Positions 42,003-50,940 of a DNA stretch of 64,000 nt are shown piece after piece (positions within the stretch are counted from its first letter, which is position 1; every line of letters begins with the position of its first letter). Source of the stretch: Saccharothrix longispora (GTDB lineage Bacteria; Actinomycetota; Actinomycetes; Mycobacteriales; Pseudonocardiaceae); assembly GCF_030852425.1 (NCBI RefSeq), contig NZ_NSDM01000004.1, positions 418,655 to 482,654 of the forward strand. The letters run 5' to 3'. Position numbers and translations under genes: made by a program. The notes beneath the pieces were generated by a model. That model had not been told where the DNA came from, made no database searches, and was given only the letters and a program-made list of their open reading frames with translations.

Positions 42003-43387
42003 GCGCCCCGACCAAGCACCGCAGCGCCGAGGAGATCGGCCGTACGGAGCTCGGGCCTCGACCGTTCCCGGAGCTGGGCGAGCAGCGGGCGACCGCGGAC
42101 CTGGACGTGGTCGACACGACGCTGGCCAACGGCCTGCGGGTGATCGCCGTGCGCCGGTCGTCGGTGCCGCTGGTCGAGCTGCGGGTGCGCATCCCGTTCG
42201 GCGACCCGGCGACCTCCGGCACCGGCTCCGCGCACGCGGCGCGGGCCGAGGTGCTGGCGAACACGGTGCTCACCGGCACCGCGACGCGCAGCCGGGTCGA
42301 CGTGGACACCGAGCTGGCGCTCGTCGGCGGCGAGCTGGACGCGGTGGTGGACCCGGAGCGGCTGGCGTTCTCCGGCAACGCGCTGGTGTCCGGCCTCGAC
42401 ACGCTGCTCGACGTGCTGCGCGACGCGCTCACCGGCGCGACCTACCCGGACGAGGAGGTCGAGCGGGAGCGCGCGCGGCTCGTGGAGCGCATCCGGCTGG
42501 CCCGGTCGCAGCCGAACGTGATCGCGCGGGAGGCGTTGCAGCGCCACCTGTACGGCGACCACCCGTACGCCAAGGAGATGCCCGAGGCGGAGGAGGTCGC
42601 GGCGGTCACCCGCGACGACGTGGGGGCGCTGCACGCGGCGGCCGTGCTGCCGCGCGGCTCGGTGCTGGTCGTCGTGGGCGACCTGGCGCCGGACGCGGCG
42701 GTGCGGGCGGTCGAGGGCGCGCTGGGCGGCTGGACCGGCGAGGGCACCGCGGTGTCGCTGTCGCCGCTGCCGGTCGTGCGCGGCGGCGACGTGGTGCTGG
42801 TGCACCGGCCGGGCGCCGTGCAGTCGCAGATCCGGCTGGCCGGGCGCGGCCTGGAGCGGACCGACGACCGGTACCCGGCGCTGCAACTGGCGAACCTGGT
42901 GTACGGCGGGTTCTTCTCCTCGCGGCTCGTGGAGAACATCCGCGAGGACAAGGGCTACACCTACAGCGCGCGGTCGCACCCGGAGTTCACGCCGGGCGGG
43001 GCGACGCTGATGGTGGACGCCGACACGGCGAGCGCGGTGACCGCGGCCGCGCTGCTGGAGACGCGCTACGAGCTGGCCAGGCTGGGGCTCGTGCCCCCGA
43101 CGGAGTCCGAGGTGGACACCGCGCGCCGGTACGCCGTGGGGTCGCTGCTGACGGCGACGTCGTCGCAGGGCGGGTTGGCGTCCTTCCTGGTGAACCTCGC
43201 CGGCCTGGGCCTGGGCGTCGAGTGGTTCACCGGGCACCCGGACCGGTTGGCGACGGTCACCGTGGAGCAGGTCGCCGAGGTGGCCCTGGAGTTCTTCGCG
43301 CCGACCGCGTTCACCGGCGTGCTGGTGGGCGACGCGGACCTGCTGGCCCCGCAGCTGCGGGCGCTGGGCGGTGTGACCCTGCCGTGA
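41999..43387 (+). CDS. M16 peptidase-like, probably non-catalytic partner
   Basis: This 462-residue protein has the M16 fold (TLANGLRVIAVRRSSVPLVELRVRIPFGD; YGGFFSSRLVENIREDKGYTYSA, the Arg/Tyr substrate-binding motif). Where the zinc motif should be it reads GSAHAARAEVL, so HxxEH is lost. That pattern, an inactive subunit retaining the R/Y binding pair next to an active subunit, is known from heterodimeric M16B proteases. It starts with GTG overlapping the stop of the catalytic gene. Its own stop overlaps the nudC start, so the three genes form one coupled unit. Confidence 0.87.
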   Translation: MSAPTKHRSAEEIGRTELGPRPFPELGEQRATADLDVVDTTLANGLRVIAVRRSSVPLVELRVRIPFGDPATSGTGSAHAARAEVLANTVLTGTATRSRVDVDTELALVGGELDAVVDPERLAFSGNALVSGLDTLLDVLRDALTGATYPDEEVERERARLVERIRLARSQPNVIAREALQRHLYGDHPYAKEMPEAEEVAAVTRDDVGALHAAAVLPRGSVLVVVGDLAPDAAVRAVEGALGGWTGEGTAVSLSPLPVVRGGDVVLVHRPGAVQSQIRLAGRGLERTDDRYPALQLANLVYGGFFSSRLVENIREDKGYTYSARSHPEFTPGGATLMVDADTASAVTAAALLETRYELARLGLVPPTESEVDTARRYAVGSLLTATSSQGGLASFLVNLAGLGLGVEWFTGHPDRLATVTVEQVAEVALEFFAPTAFTGVLVGDADLLAPQLRALGGVTLP

Positions 43388-44349
43388 GCTTCGAGCTGGT
43401 GGAGCTGCCGGCCCTGTCGCGGTTCACCGCGGACCGGAGCGAGCCGCTGCGCGGGGACGCGCGGCGCATCGCGCAGCTGTGGCCGAAGGCGCGCGTCATC
43501 ACCGTGGACGCGCGGGGGCGGACGCAGGTGGCCGACCGGGGGACCCGCCTGGTCGACCACCCCGCCGCGGACTTCGGCGACGGCCCGCCGGACACGGCCG
43601 TCCTGCTCGGTGAGCAGGACGGGGTGGCGTACTGGGCCGTTCCGCTGACCGAGGACGAGACGGACGTGGCGGCGCCCGCGTCCGGGCGCGGGCGGGTGTG
43701 GTCCGGTCCCGAGCCGACCGACGACCCGCAGTGGCTGGACCTGCGGGCCGTCGGCGCGCTGCTCGACGACACGGGCGCGGGCCTGTTCACGACGGCGGTG
43801 GCGTTGTTCCACTGGCACCGGACGTCGCGGTTCTGCACGGTGTGCGGCGGGCCGACGGACTCGGTGAAGTCGGGTTGGGCGCGGGTGTGCGAGCGGTGCG
43901 GCCACGAGGAGTACCCGCGCACCGACGCCGCCGTGATCTGCCTGGTGCACGACGGCGCGGACCGGGTGCTGCTCGCGCGCGGCGTGGGCTGGCCGGAGGG
44001 CCGGTACTCGGTGCTGGCCGGGTTCGTCGAGGCCGGCGAGTCGCTGGAGGCGTGCGTGGCGCGGGAGGTCGAGGAGGAGGTGGGCGTCGTGGTGGACGGC
44101 ATCCGCTACCTCGGCAGCCAGCCGTGGCCGTTCCCGAGGTCGTTGATGGTGGGGTTCGAGGCGGTCGCCGACCCGGCCGAGCCGCTGAGGCCGGCGGACG
44201 ACGAGATCGCCCAGGCGAAGTGGGTGAGCCGGGCGGACGTGCGGCAGGCGCTCGCCGAGCCGGGCAGCGTGCCGGACCTGCTGCTGGCGCCGGGCGCGTC
44301 GATCGCGTACCGGATGATCCAGTCGTGGTCGCTCGCGGACGGCCGGTAG
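43384..44349 (+). CDS. nudC: NAD+ diphosphatase
   Basis: This 321-residue Nudix hydrolase cleaves NAD(H) to NMN(H) and AMP and, in other bacteria, removes NAD caps from RNA. A zinc ribbon is formed by CTVCGG and CERCGHEE (about residues 151-174). The full Nudix box GFVEAGESLEACVAREVEEEVG lies at about 216-237. The NudC-specific SQPWPFPRSLM motif follows (about 247-257). GTG 43384 overlaps the M16 stop. It corresponds to Rv3199c, which in mycobacteria sits beside the potassium-channel gene. Here the two-component, peptidase and DUF2207 genes have come between. Confidence 0.93.
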   Translation: MSFELVELPALSRFTADRSEPLRGDARRIAQLWPKARVITVDARGRTQVADRGTRLVDHPAADFGDGPPDTAVLLGEQDGVAYWAVPLTEDETDVAAPASGRGRVWSGPEPTDDPQWLDLRAVGALLDDTGAGLFTTAVALFHWHRTSRFCTVCGGPTDSVKSGWARVCERCGHEEYPRTDAAVICLVHDGADRVLLARGVGWPEGRYSVLAGFVEAGESLEACVAREVEEEVGVVVDGIRYLGSQPWPFPRSLMVGFEAVADPAEPLRPADDEIAQAKWVSRADVRQALAEPGSVPDLLLAPGASIAYRMIQSWSLADGR

Positions 44350-44358
44350 CCGGGACAC

Positions 44359-44402
44359 GCGGGGCGGCGCGGCGCGGCACGGGTGGTGTGCCGCGCCCCG
44401 CT
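44359..44402 (+). terminator. terminator after nudC
   Basis: GCGGGGC plus GCGCGGCAC on the left pairs with GTGCCGCGCCCCGC on the right around GGGTGGT, leaving a six-base bulge. It lies about ten bases after the stop. Confidence 0.6.
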
Positions 44403-44533
44403 CCCGTCGCGGGCGGCGGCGGTCCGACGCGCACCGCCAAACGCGCCCCGACGCGCGGCCGAGGGGATAACGTCGGGTGTTCCGCGCGCCGTCGTGGCGC
44501 GCCGTGCTCCCACTCGCCCGGACAGGGGTTGCC

Positions 44534-45724
44534 GTGCACCGCAAGCTGACCGTGCGGGACCTGCGCGCCGGCAACCGGGCGCGGGTGCTGCGGGCGCTGT
44601 ACTTCGACCGGCCTCGCAGCCGCCAGGAATTGGCGGGCATCACGGGGTTGAGCCAGGCGTCGGTGAGCAACGTCGTCGGCGAGCTGATCTCCGACGGGCT
44701 GGTCGTGGAGGCCGGGCAGGTCGAGTCCGACGGTGGCCGGCCGCGGGTGCTGCTGCGGGTGGACCCGGCGTTCGCCGCGGTGGTCGGCGTCGACGTCGGC
44801 GAGACGCACGTGCTGGTCGAGGTGTTCGACCTGACGCTGCGGCGGCTCGCCGAGGCCACGCTGCCGATGGAGCCCGACGCCTACTCGGTCGACGAGGTGG
44901 CGCTGCGGGTGCTCGACGGGCTCGACCGGTGCCTGCGGGAGAGCGGCGTCGGGGACGTGCTCGGCGTCGGCATCGGCGTGCCCGGCGCGGTCGAGCACGG
45001 GCTGGTGCACGCGCAGACCGTCGGGTGGCGCGGGGTGGCGCTGGAGCGGTTGCTGCGCGACGGCACGGACCTGCCGCTGTTCCTGGACAACGGGGCGAAC
45101 ACGCTGGGGCAGGCCGAGGCGTGGTTCGGCGCGGGGCGCGGCACGGCCGACGCGGTGATCGCGCTGATCGGCTCGGGCGTCGGGGCCGGCGTGATCGCGG
45201 GCGGCGCGCTGTACCGGGGCTCGTCGGGCGGTGCGGGCGAGTGGGGGCACACGACCGTGGCGCTGGACGGCAGGCCGTGCCGGTGCGGGGCCCGGGGCTG
45301 CCTGGAGGCGTACATCGGCGCGTCGGGCGTGGTCGACCGCTACCGCGCGATCCGGTCGGACGTCCCCGCCGAGCAGGAGGCGGCCCTCGCGGCCCTCGTC
45401 GCGGACCGCTCGCCGCTCGCGGCGGAGGTGCTCGCCGAGACCGCCCGGTACGCGGGGCTCGGCATCGCGAACCTGATCAACCTGTTCAACCCGTCCCGCG
45501 TGATCGTCGGCGGGTGGGCGGGCCTGCTGCTGGGCGCGCGCATCCTCGACGACGTGCGCGCGGAAGCCTCCAGGCACGCCCTGCACCGGCCGTTCGAGCA
45601 GGCGTCGATCACCCTGTGCGAGCTGGGGCCGGAGTCCGTCGCGCTCGGTGCGGCGACGCTGCCGGTGGCCGAGTTCCTGGCGGTGGGCGGTGTGCGCCGG
45701 AAGACCGCCACCCGCGTGCCCTAG
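44534..45724 (+). CDS. ROK-family transcriptional regulator/sugar kinase-like
   Basis: This 396-residue protein has an N-terminal winged helix-turn-helix (ARVLRALYFDRPRSRQELAGITGLSQASVSNVVGELISDGL, about residues 15-55). A ROK domain follows: phosphate-1 loop VVGVDVGETHVLV, sugar site GEWGHTTV, and zinc motif CRCGARGCLEAYIG (Cys/Cys/Cys), then IANLINLFNPSRVIVGG. This is the NagC/XylR repressor layout; such proteins sense sugars and control uptake or catabolic genes. No sugar genes are adjacent, so the target is unknown. GTG 44534 is used. It ends 18 bases from the convergent jetC stop. Confidence 0.87.
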   Translation: MHRKLTVRDLRAGNRARVLRALYFDRPRSRQELAGITGLSQASVSNVVGELISDGLVVEAGQVESDGGRPRVLLRVDPAFAAVVGVDVGETHVLVEVFDLTLRRLAEATLPMEPDAYSVDEVALRVLDGLDRCLRESGVGDVLGVGIGVPGAVEHGLVHAQTVGWRGVALERLLRDGTDLPLFLDNGANTLGQAEAWFGAGRGTADAVIALIGSGVGAGVIAGGALYRGSSGGAGEWGHTTVALDGRPCRCGARGCLEAYIGASGVVDRYRAIRSDVPAEQEAALAALVADRSPLAAEVLAETARYAGLGIANLINLFNPSRVIVGGWAGLLLGARILDDVRAEASRHALHRPFEQASITLCELGPESVALGAATLPVAEFLAVGGVRRKTATRVP

Positions 45725-45742
45725 TGGGGGCCGCGCCCCCGG

Positions 45743-48700
45743 TCAGGGGTCGATGCGGTCCAGGGCGGCGCCGTCCCAGGTGGTCCGGGTGCACGCGACG
45801 CCGCGGCCGTTCTTCGGGCGCAGCACGTCGTAGATGTGCATGCGGGGAATCCTGTCGGACACGCCCCAGCCGCTGGGCCAGGTGATGACCCAGTCCATGT
45901 CGAGGTCGACGAGGAGCCCGAGCATGCGGGCGATGGTGGGGTCGTCGAGCCGTTCGAACGCCTCGTCCAGCAGCACCAGCCTCAGCGGGGAGAAGTCGCC
46001 GCTCACCGCGTCGTAGAACGAGGCCGCCGCGGCGAACAGGGTCACGTAGGAGATCAGGCGGGTCTCGCCGGACGACAGCTGCTTGAGCCTGCGCTCGCGG
46101 GGGCCGCCGTCGGGGGCGGTGTCGGCGACGGTCACCGTGAACTGGTGCCACGTCCGGTAGTCGAGGGCGCGGGACAGGACCTCGGCGTAGCCGCCGGTGT
46201 GGCTGTCGCGCTCGGCCTCGATGCGCTCGGTGAACACGCGGCGCAGGGTGGCGTCCTGCTCGGGGTCGCGCTCGGAGTAGGGGAGGCGGACCAGGGCGAG
46301 GGCGTCGCGGGTCGCCTCGTCGAGCGCCGCCGAGTGCTTCCACGCGAGCTTGACGTGCACGCCCTGGCTGGAGCGGGCGCGGTCGAGGACGGCGTTCATG
46401 CGCTTGCACAGGTCCTCGGCGACGGCGATCTGGCCGCGCAGCCACTCGGCGAGGTCGCGGATCAGGTAGTCGGCGAAGATCCGCTGGTACTGGCCGTCGA
46501 GGTAGCCGCGCTGCTCGCCGAGCTTGGCGGTGACCCGACGGGCGGCGGTGGCGACCGGGCGTGCGCCGTCCTCGCCGGAGACCATGACGGTGAGCAGGCC
46601 CGCGTGCTGGTCGGCGGTGATGTCGTGGCTGCCCGCGAGGGACGTCTGCAACGCCTGGAGCCTGGTGATCACGGTGGTCTCGCTCGCGGCGCGCCGGTCG
46701 GTCGTGGCCAGGGCGGCGCGGACGGACGTGACGTCGGCGGGCACGTCGGGCAGCGCGGCGGCCAGCACGCCGGGGGCGTGGACGACCGACGTGAGCCGCT
46801 CGGCGGCGTCGACCCGCGCGTCCCGGGCGGCGGCGAGCTGCTCGGCGGCGGTGTCGAGCTGGGCGGTGAGCGTCGCGGCCCGCTCGCGGGCGGACGCGAC
46901 GTCCTCGCGGACGCGCTTCAGCTCGTCGCGCATGCCGCGCCGCGAGCGCTCCAGCCGCGCCAGCTGCCCGGCGACCTCGTGGGCCTCGCCGCCGATCGCC
47001 TCGGTCAGCTCGGCCAGCGCCGCCGCCTGCGTCGCGTAGTCGAGGCACCGGGCCTCGGCGTCGGCCTCGGCGGCGACCCGGTCGTCCACGGCGGCGCGGT
47101 AGCGGTGGTTCGCGTCGGTCAGGTCGGCCACCGTGCCCGCGCACTGGCGGCGCAGCACGTCGCCCAGGCGGTCGGCCGTGCGCTGTGCCTCGGCGGCGGC
47201 GTGCCGGGCGTCGCGCAGGCCGTCGGTGGTCGCGGGGAGGCCGGCGTCGCCCGCCTGCCGGACGACCGCCGCGTGCGCGGCCTCGGTGCGGGCGCGGGTG
47301 GCCGCCAGCTCCTCGCGCAGTTCCCCGGCCCGGCGCGCGGCGCGGTCGGCCGACTCCTGGGCGGCCTGGAGCCTGCCGTGGCGGGCGACGAGCTCGCGGT
47401 CGTTCGGGAACGCGCCGAGGTGCTGCTCCCACCGCCCGACCAGGTCGTGCGCGGCGGCCAGTCCGGTCTCGGCGGTCCCGAGGTCGGCGCGCAGGTCGCC
47501 CAGCTCGTCCTCCAGCTCGACGATGCGCCTGCGGCGGGCGGCCTCGCGGGCGCCGGCGCCGATGAACTCGGCCGCGTCCTTGCGCCACCCGCCGCGCAGG
47601 ACGCCCGCCTGCCAGCGGCCGTCGACGCCGACCGCGAACGGCCCGGAGGTCAGCGACACGGACGCCAGCAGGTCCGCGACCACGCCGGCGGGGACGGGCG
47701 AGCCGGGTTCGACGGCGGGCGCCAGGACGGTGGCCAGGGTCGGTTCGACGGCCGGGTCGCCCGGCACCGCGTGCGTGTCCGGCAGCGCACGCGTGTCCGG
47801 CAGGGCGCGGGACGCCGGGGTGACCCAGGCGTCCAGGAGCCCGGAGTCCTCCAGGGCAGCCTCCAGGCCCGCCCGGTCCGCGGCGTCGAGGGCCTCGGCG
47901 AAGTCGACCAGGCGGTAGAACGGCGCGCCCGCGGCCGGGTCGCGGTCGGCGGCGGAGTGGCGGCCGGGGGCGGGCCGGTGGGTGGTGCCCGCGCGCAGCG
48001 CCGCCAGCTCGGCGTCCCGCTTGTCGATGGCGGCGGCGATCCGCGCCCTGCGGTCCGCCGCGGCGTGGGCCGCCGTCCTGGCCTCGGTCACCAGGGGGGC
48101 CACCCGGGCGCGGACGTCGGTGGCGAGGGTGCGGGCGCCCGCCGGGTCGACCGTCGTCGGCAGGACGAGGGGGCTGTCGGGGGCACGGGTCGCCAGTGGA
48201 CCGGCGGCGCACCAGGCGCCCACCTCGGCCAGCCAGCTCCGCGCCACCCCGTCCAGCTCGGCGGCCTCCCGGTCGCGCCGGGCGCCGGCGTCGACCGCGT
48301 CGCGGTGGGCGTCGCGCTCGGCCTGCGCCAGGGCGTCCAGGTCGCGCCGCGCCGTGTCCAGCTCCGCCGCCCGGGTCGCCAGCGCGAGGGCCAGGGCGCC
48401 GTGGCGGCGCGCCTCGGAGGCGATCTCCGCCGTGCTCGCGACCACCGGGTCCAGGGCGAGGTCGGTCGTCGGCGGCGGCACGCGGCGGTCCACGGGGAGC
48501 GGGTCGGCCTCGGGGTCGGGCTTGGCCCGCACGGACTCCGTCCGCACGGTGGCGTCCACCGAGGGCAGCCGCGGCACGTCGGGCACCGACGTGCCCTCCA
48601 GGCCGGCCGCGCGGAGGTGCCGGCGCAGGGGTTCCACCAGGTCCTCCGCCGTGTCGAGGTCCTCGGCGAGGCGGCGCGTCAGGCGCAGCACGCCGTCGAC

Positions 48701-49774
48701 CGCGCCGTCCTCCTGGGCGCGCTGCTTGCCCGCCACGTCCAGCGCGGTCACCGCCGACGAGCGCTTCTCCGCCACGAGCGTCTCGCGCGTCCGGAGGTCC
48801 TGGAGGTCGCGGAACGCGGGCAGCTCCTTCAGCGCGCCGATGGTCTCCTCGGCCCGCTGCTCACCGGCCTCCAACGAGGTCAGGGAGTGCTCGGCGGCGG
48901 CCCGTTCGGCGAGGGTCGACTCCAGCGCCGCCGACAGCTTCGCCGACGAGCGCTCCAGCTTGCGCACGCCCTCCTCGGCCGCGCCGAGCTTGTCGGCCGC
49001 CGCGCGCAGGCCGCCGAGCGCGTAGTCCGAGTACGTCCTGAGGAACGTGCCCAGCGCGTCGTCGGCCGAGGTCAGGCGGGTGATGTTGGACCGGATCGAC
49101 TCCAGGTCGTCGAACGACGTGGCCAACTGCTCGACCATCGCCTGGTCGAGCGGCGGCAGGGCGTCGGACAGGATCTGCTCCAGCTGCCCCTCCAGGACCT
49201 TCAGGCCCACGTCGGGGTTGCGCAGCGTCCGCTGGAGGTGCAGCAGGTCGCCGTAGCGGGGCGCGGGCACGCCGTACACGGTCTCCGCGACCTTCGCCCG
49301 GAACGCCGCCTCCTCCAGCACGCAGTCCGCGCCGATCGCGTCACGCAGCTGCGCCGGTCCCAGCGGGACGTCGTCGGGGCCGGCGAGCGCCAGGTCGTGG
49401 CCGACGCGGGCGGGCGTGATGAAGCGCCACGAGTCGGTGATGGCCTGCGACGTCCTGGACGCCTTCACGCCGACGCCGCACGTCAGGTACTCGCCGTCGC
49501 GCTCCAGCTCGACCCACGCGTAGCCGATGCGGTGCGGCCCGCCGGCGTGGTCGTCGAGCATGAGCCGGCGCAGCGACACGGTGTCGAAGCCCTTGGAGCC
49601 GACCTGCCGCAGGTCGCCGTCCAGGCACAGCGGCAGCAGCAGCTCCAGCGTGCGCGACTTGCCGGACCCGTTGGTGCCCTGGAAGATCGCGCGGCCCCCG
49701 GAGAAGTCGAACACCTGCCTGGTGTACTGCCAGATGTTGACGATGCCGCCCCTGTGCAGCCGCCACCTAGTCAC
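45743..49774 (-). CDS. jetC: SMC-like ATPase, Wadjet type II JetC (TIGR02680-like)
   Basis: This 1343-residue protein is the length expected for TIGR02680/JetC. Walker A GTNGSGKSRTLE lies at about residues 33-44. Long Ala/Arg/Glu-rich coiled-coil arms span about 240-530 and 770-1010 around a hinge-like centre. The signature motif LSSGETRLISYVTLFAAA and Walker B LRLVLLDEAFERLDDPTIARML are near the C-terminus. It is the motor of an SMC-kleisin-type complex that extrudes DNA loops; in Wadjet it recognises closed circular plasmids. The GTG start overlaps the jetB stop (GTGA). The usual next gene, jetD, is absent; the ROK gene converges directly. Confidence 0.87.
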   Translation of the reverse strand: MTRWRLHRGGIVNIWQYTRQVFDFSGGRAIFQGTNGSGKSRTLELLLPLCLDGDLRQVGSKGFDTVSLRRLMLDDHAGGPHRIGYAWVELERDGEYLTCGVGVKASRTSQAITDSWRFITPARVGHDLALAGPDDVPLGPAQLRDAIGADCVLEEAAFRAKVAETVYGVPAPRYGDLLHLQRTLRNPDVGLKVLEGQLEQILSDALPPLDQAMVEQLATSFDDLESIRSNITRLTSADDALGTFLRTYSDYALGGLRAAADKLGAAEEGVRKLERSSAKLSAALESTLAERAAAEHSLTSLEAGEQRAEETIGALKELPAFRDLQDLRTRETLVAEKRSSAVTALDVAGKQRAQEDGAVDGVLRLTRRLAEDLDTAEDLVEPLRRHLRAAGLEGTSVPDVPRLPSVDATVRTESVRAKPDPEADPLPVDRRVPPPTTDLALDPVVASTAEIASEARRHGALALALATRAAELDTARRDLDALAQAERDAHRDAVDAGARRDREAAELDGVARSWLAEVGAWCAAGPLATRAPDSPLVLPTTVDPAGARTLATDVRARVAPLVTEARTAAHAAADRRARIAAAIDKRDAELAALRAGTTHRPAPGRHSAADRDPAAGAPFYRLVDFAEALDAADRAGLEAALEDSGLLDAWVTPASRALPDTRALPDTHAVPGDPAVEPTLATVLAPAVEPGSPVPAGVVADLLASVSLTSGPFAVGVDGRWQAGVLRGGWRKDAAEFIGAGAREAARRRRIVELEDELGDLRADLGTAETGLAAAHDLVGRWEQHLGAFPNDRELVARHGRLQAAQESADRAARRAGELREELAATRARTEAAHAAVVRQAGDAGLPATTDGLRDARHAAAEAQRTADRLGDVLRRQCAGTVADLTDANHRYRAAVDDRVAAEADAEARCLDYATQAAALAELTEAIGGEAHEVAGQLARLERSRRGMRDELKRVREDVASARERAATLTAQLDTAAEQLAAARDARVDAAERLTSVVHAPGVLAAALPDVPADVTSVRAALATTDRRAASETTVITRLQALQTSLAGSHDITADQHAGLLTVMVSGEDGARPVATAARRVTAKLGEQRGYLDGQYQRIFADYLIRDLAEWLRGQIAVAEDLCKRMNAVLDRARSSQGVHVKLAWKHSAALDEATRDALALVRLPYSERDPEQDATLRRVFTERIEAERDSHTGGYAEVLSRALDYRTWHQFTVTVADTAPDGGPRERRLKQLSSGETRLISYVTLFAAAASFYDAVSGDFSPLRLVLLDEAFERLDDPTIARMLGLLVDLDMDWVITWPSGWGVSDRIPRMHIYDVLRPKNGRGVACTRTTWDGAALDRIDP

Positions 49775-50940
49775 GCGCTCTCCTCGTCGAACAACGACCA
49801 GCTCTCCACGACGGGCGCCGGTCGCCCGGTCCCACGGTCACGTTCCGGGTCGCCGTCGGGCACCGGGACCCACCGGTGCGCGGCGGCGTTGACGAGCCAC
49901 CCGTCGTCGGACAGCACGGCCAACCCCATGCGGCGCAGCAGTTCCAGCACCTCCTCGACGAGTCGGTCGAGGTCGTCGGTGAACTGCTTGGACCACGCCG
50001 CCGGGTAGTCCTCCACGAGCCGCCCGCACACCTCGCGCAGCTCCCGCACGTCCACGGCGTGCCGCCCGTCGGGGCGCGGCTCGGACTCCAGCAGCTCCGG
50101 CAGCGCGAGCAGCGCGACGCGCGCCACGGTCGAGGTGCCGGGGAAGTACAGGTCGGTCAGGTAGTCCTCCGGGTCGGCGACCAGCACGCCCTCCGCGCGG
50201 CACTCGGTGCGCAGGCCGAACGACGCCTCCAGCAGCGCGCCCTCCTTGCGCTGGTTGCGGCGCAGCCAGTCGGCCTGCTCGGGCGGCAGGTCGGCGTACA
50301 GCACGACGGGGTCCTCCACGAGCCTGCGCCGCACGGCGTGCTCGACGCCGCGCGGTCCGGGCCGGGCGGCGAGCGCCACCAGCTGCTCGGGCGACGTCGC
50401 CTCGGCCACCGGCCCGGTCAGCAGCCGGCCGAGCAGGTCGGTGTCCACGGTGATCAGCGCCTCGGCCTGCACGTCGACGGTGCCCTCGGTCTCGTGCAGC
50501 ACGCCGAGGGACACGAGGTGGCGCAGCGCCGCCGTCAGCGCGCGCCGGTCCACGACGTCGTCGACGACCTCCATGCCGGCTTCGACGGCGGCGGCGCGGA
50601 TGTCGGACACCAGCCGCGACAGCAGCGCCTGCCGCCCGATGCCGGTGAGCACGGCGAGCGTCAGCGCCACGTAGGCGTAGCCGCGCGGGGACATGCCGGG
50701 CACGCCGCGCGAGTCGTCGGGGCCCGGACCGGTCTTGTGGAGCCGGGCGAAGCGCCGTTCGACGACGAGCCGGTAGCCCAGGACGCGGGCGAACAGGTCC
50801 TGCAAGGGGGCGCGGTGCCGGTAGACGAGGGTCAGCAGCTCGCCGTCGGGCCCGTCGGCGCGCAGCAGCGGCCGGCGCAGCAGGGTGCGGGCGCAGCGCA
50901 CGACGACGGCCGCGTCGATCTCGGAGAGGTCGTCGAACAT
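49771..50940 (-). CDS. jetB: Wadjet type II JetB-like protein (DUF2398/TIGR02678)
   Basis: This 389-residue protein has the TIGR02678 look: an N-terminal VVRCARTLLRRPLLRADG, LVYRHRAPLQDLFARVLGYRLVVERRFARLHK, a middle winged-helix region (LRHLVSLGVLHETEGTVDV), and a C-terminal part with FPGTSTVARVALLALPELLE and MGLAVLSDDGWLVNAAAHRW. By analogy with MukE/MksE it is the kite-like subunit that binds the JetA kleisin and DNA. Its ATG overlaps the jetA stop (TGATG) and its stop overlaps jetC, so the three genes form one translationally coupled operon. Confidence 0.85.
   Translation of the reverse strand: MFDDLSEIDAAVVVRCARTLLRRPLLRADGPDGELLTLVYRHRAPLQDLFARVLGYRLVVERRFARLHKTGPGPDDSRGVPGMSPRGYAYVALTLAVLTGIGRQALLSRLVSDIRAAAVEAGMEVVDDVVDRRALTAALRHLVSLGVLHETEGTVDVQAEALITVDTDLLGRLLTGPVAEATSPEQLVALAARPGPRGVEHAVRRRLVEDPVVLYADLPPEQADWLRRNQRKEGALLEASFGLRTECRAEGVLVADPEDYLTDLYFPGTSTVARVALLALPELLESEPRPDGRHAVDVRELREVCGRLVEDYPAAWSKQFTDDLDRLVEEVLELLRRMGLAVLSDDGWLVNAAAHRWVPVPDGDPERDRGTGRPAPVVESWSLFDEESA

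Noticed and set aside
45836..50008. plus-strand open frame of about 1390 codons opposite jetC
   Set aside because: Antisense artefact of high GC. JetC on the minus strand has all SMC ATPase motifs.
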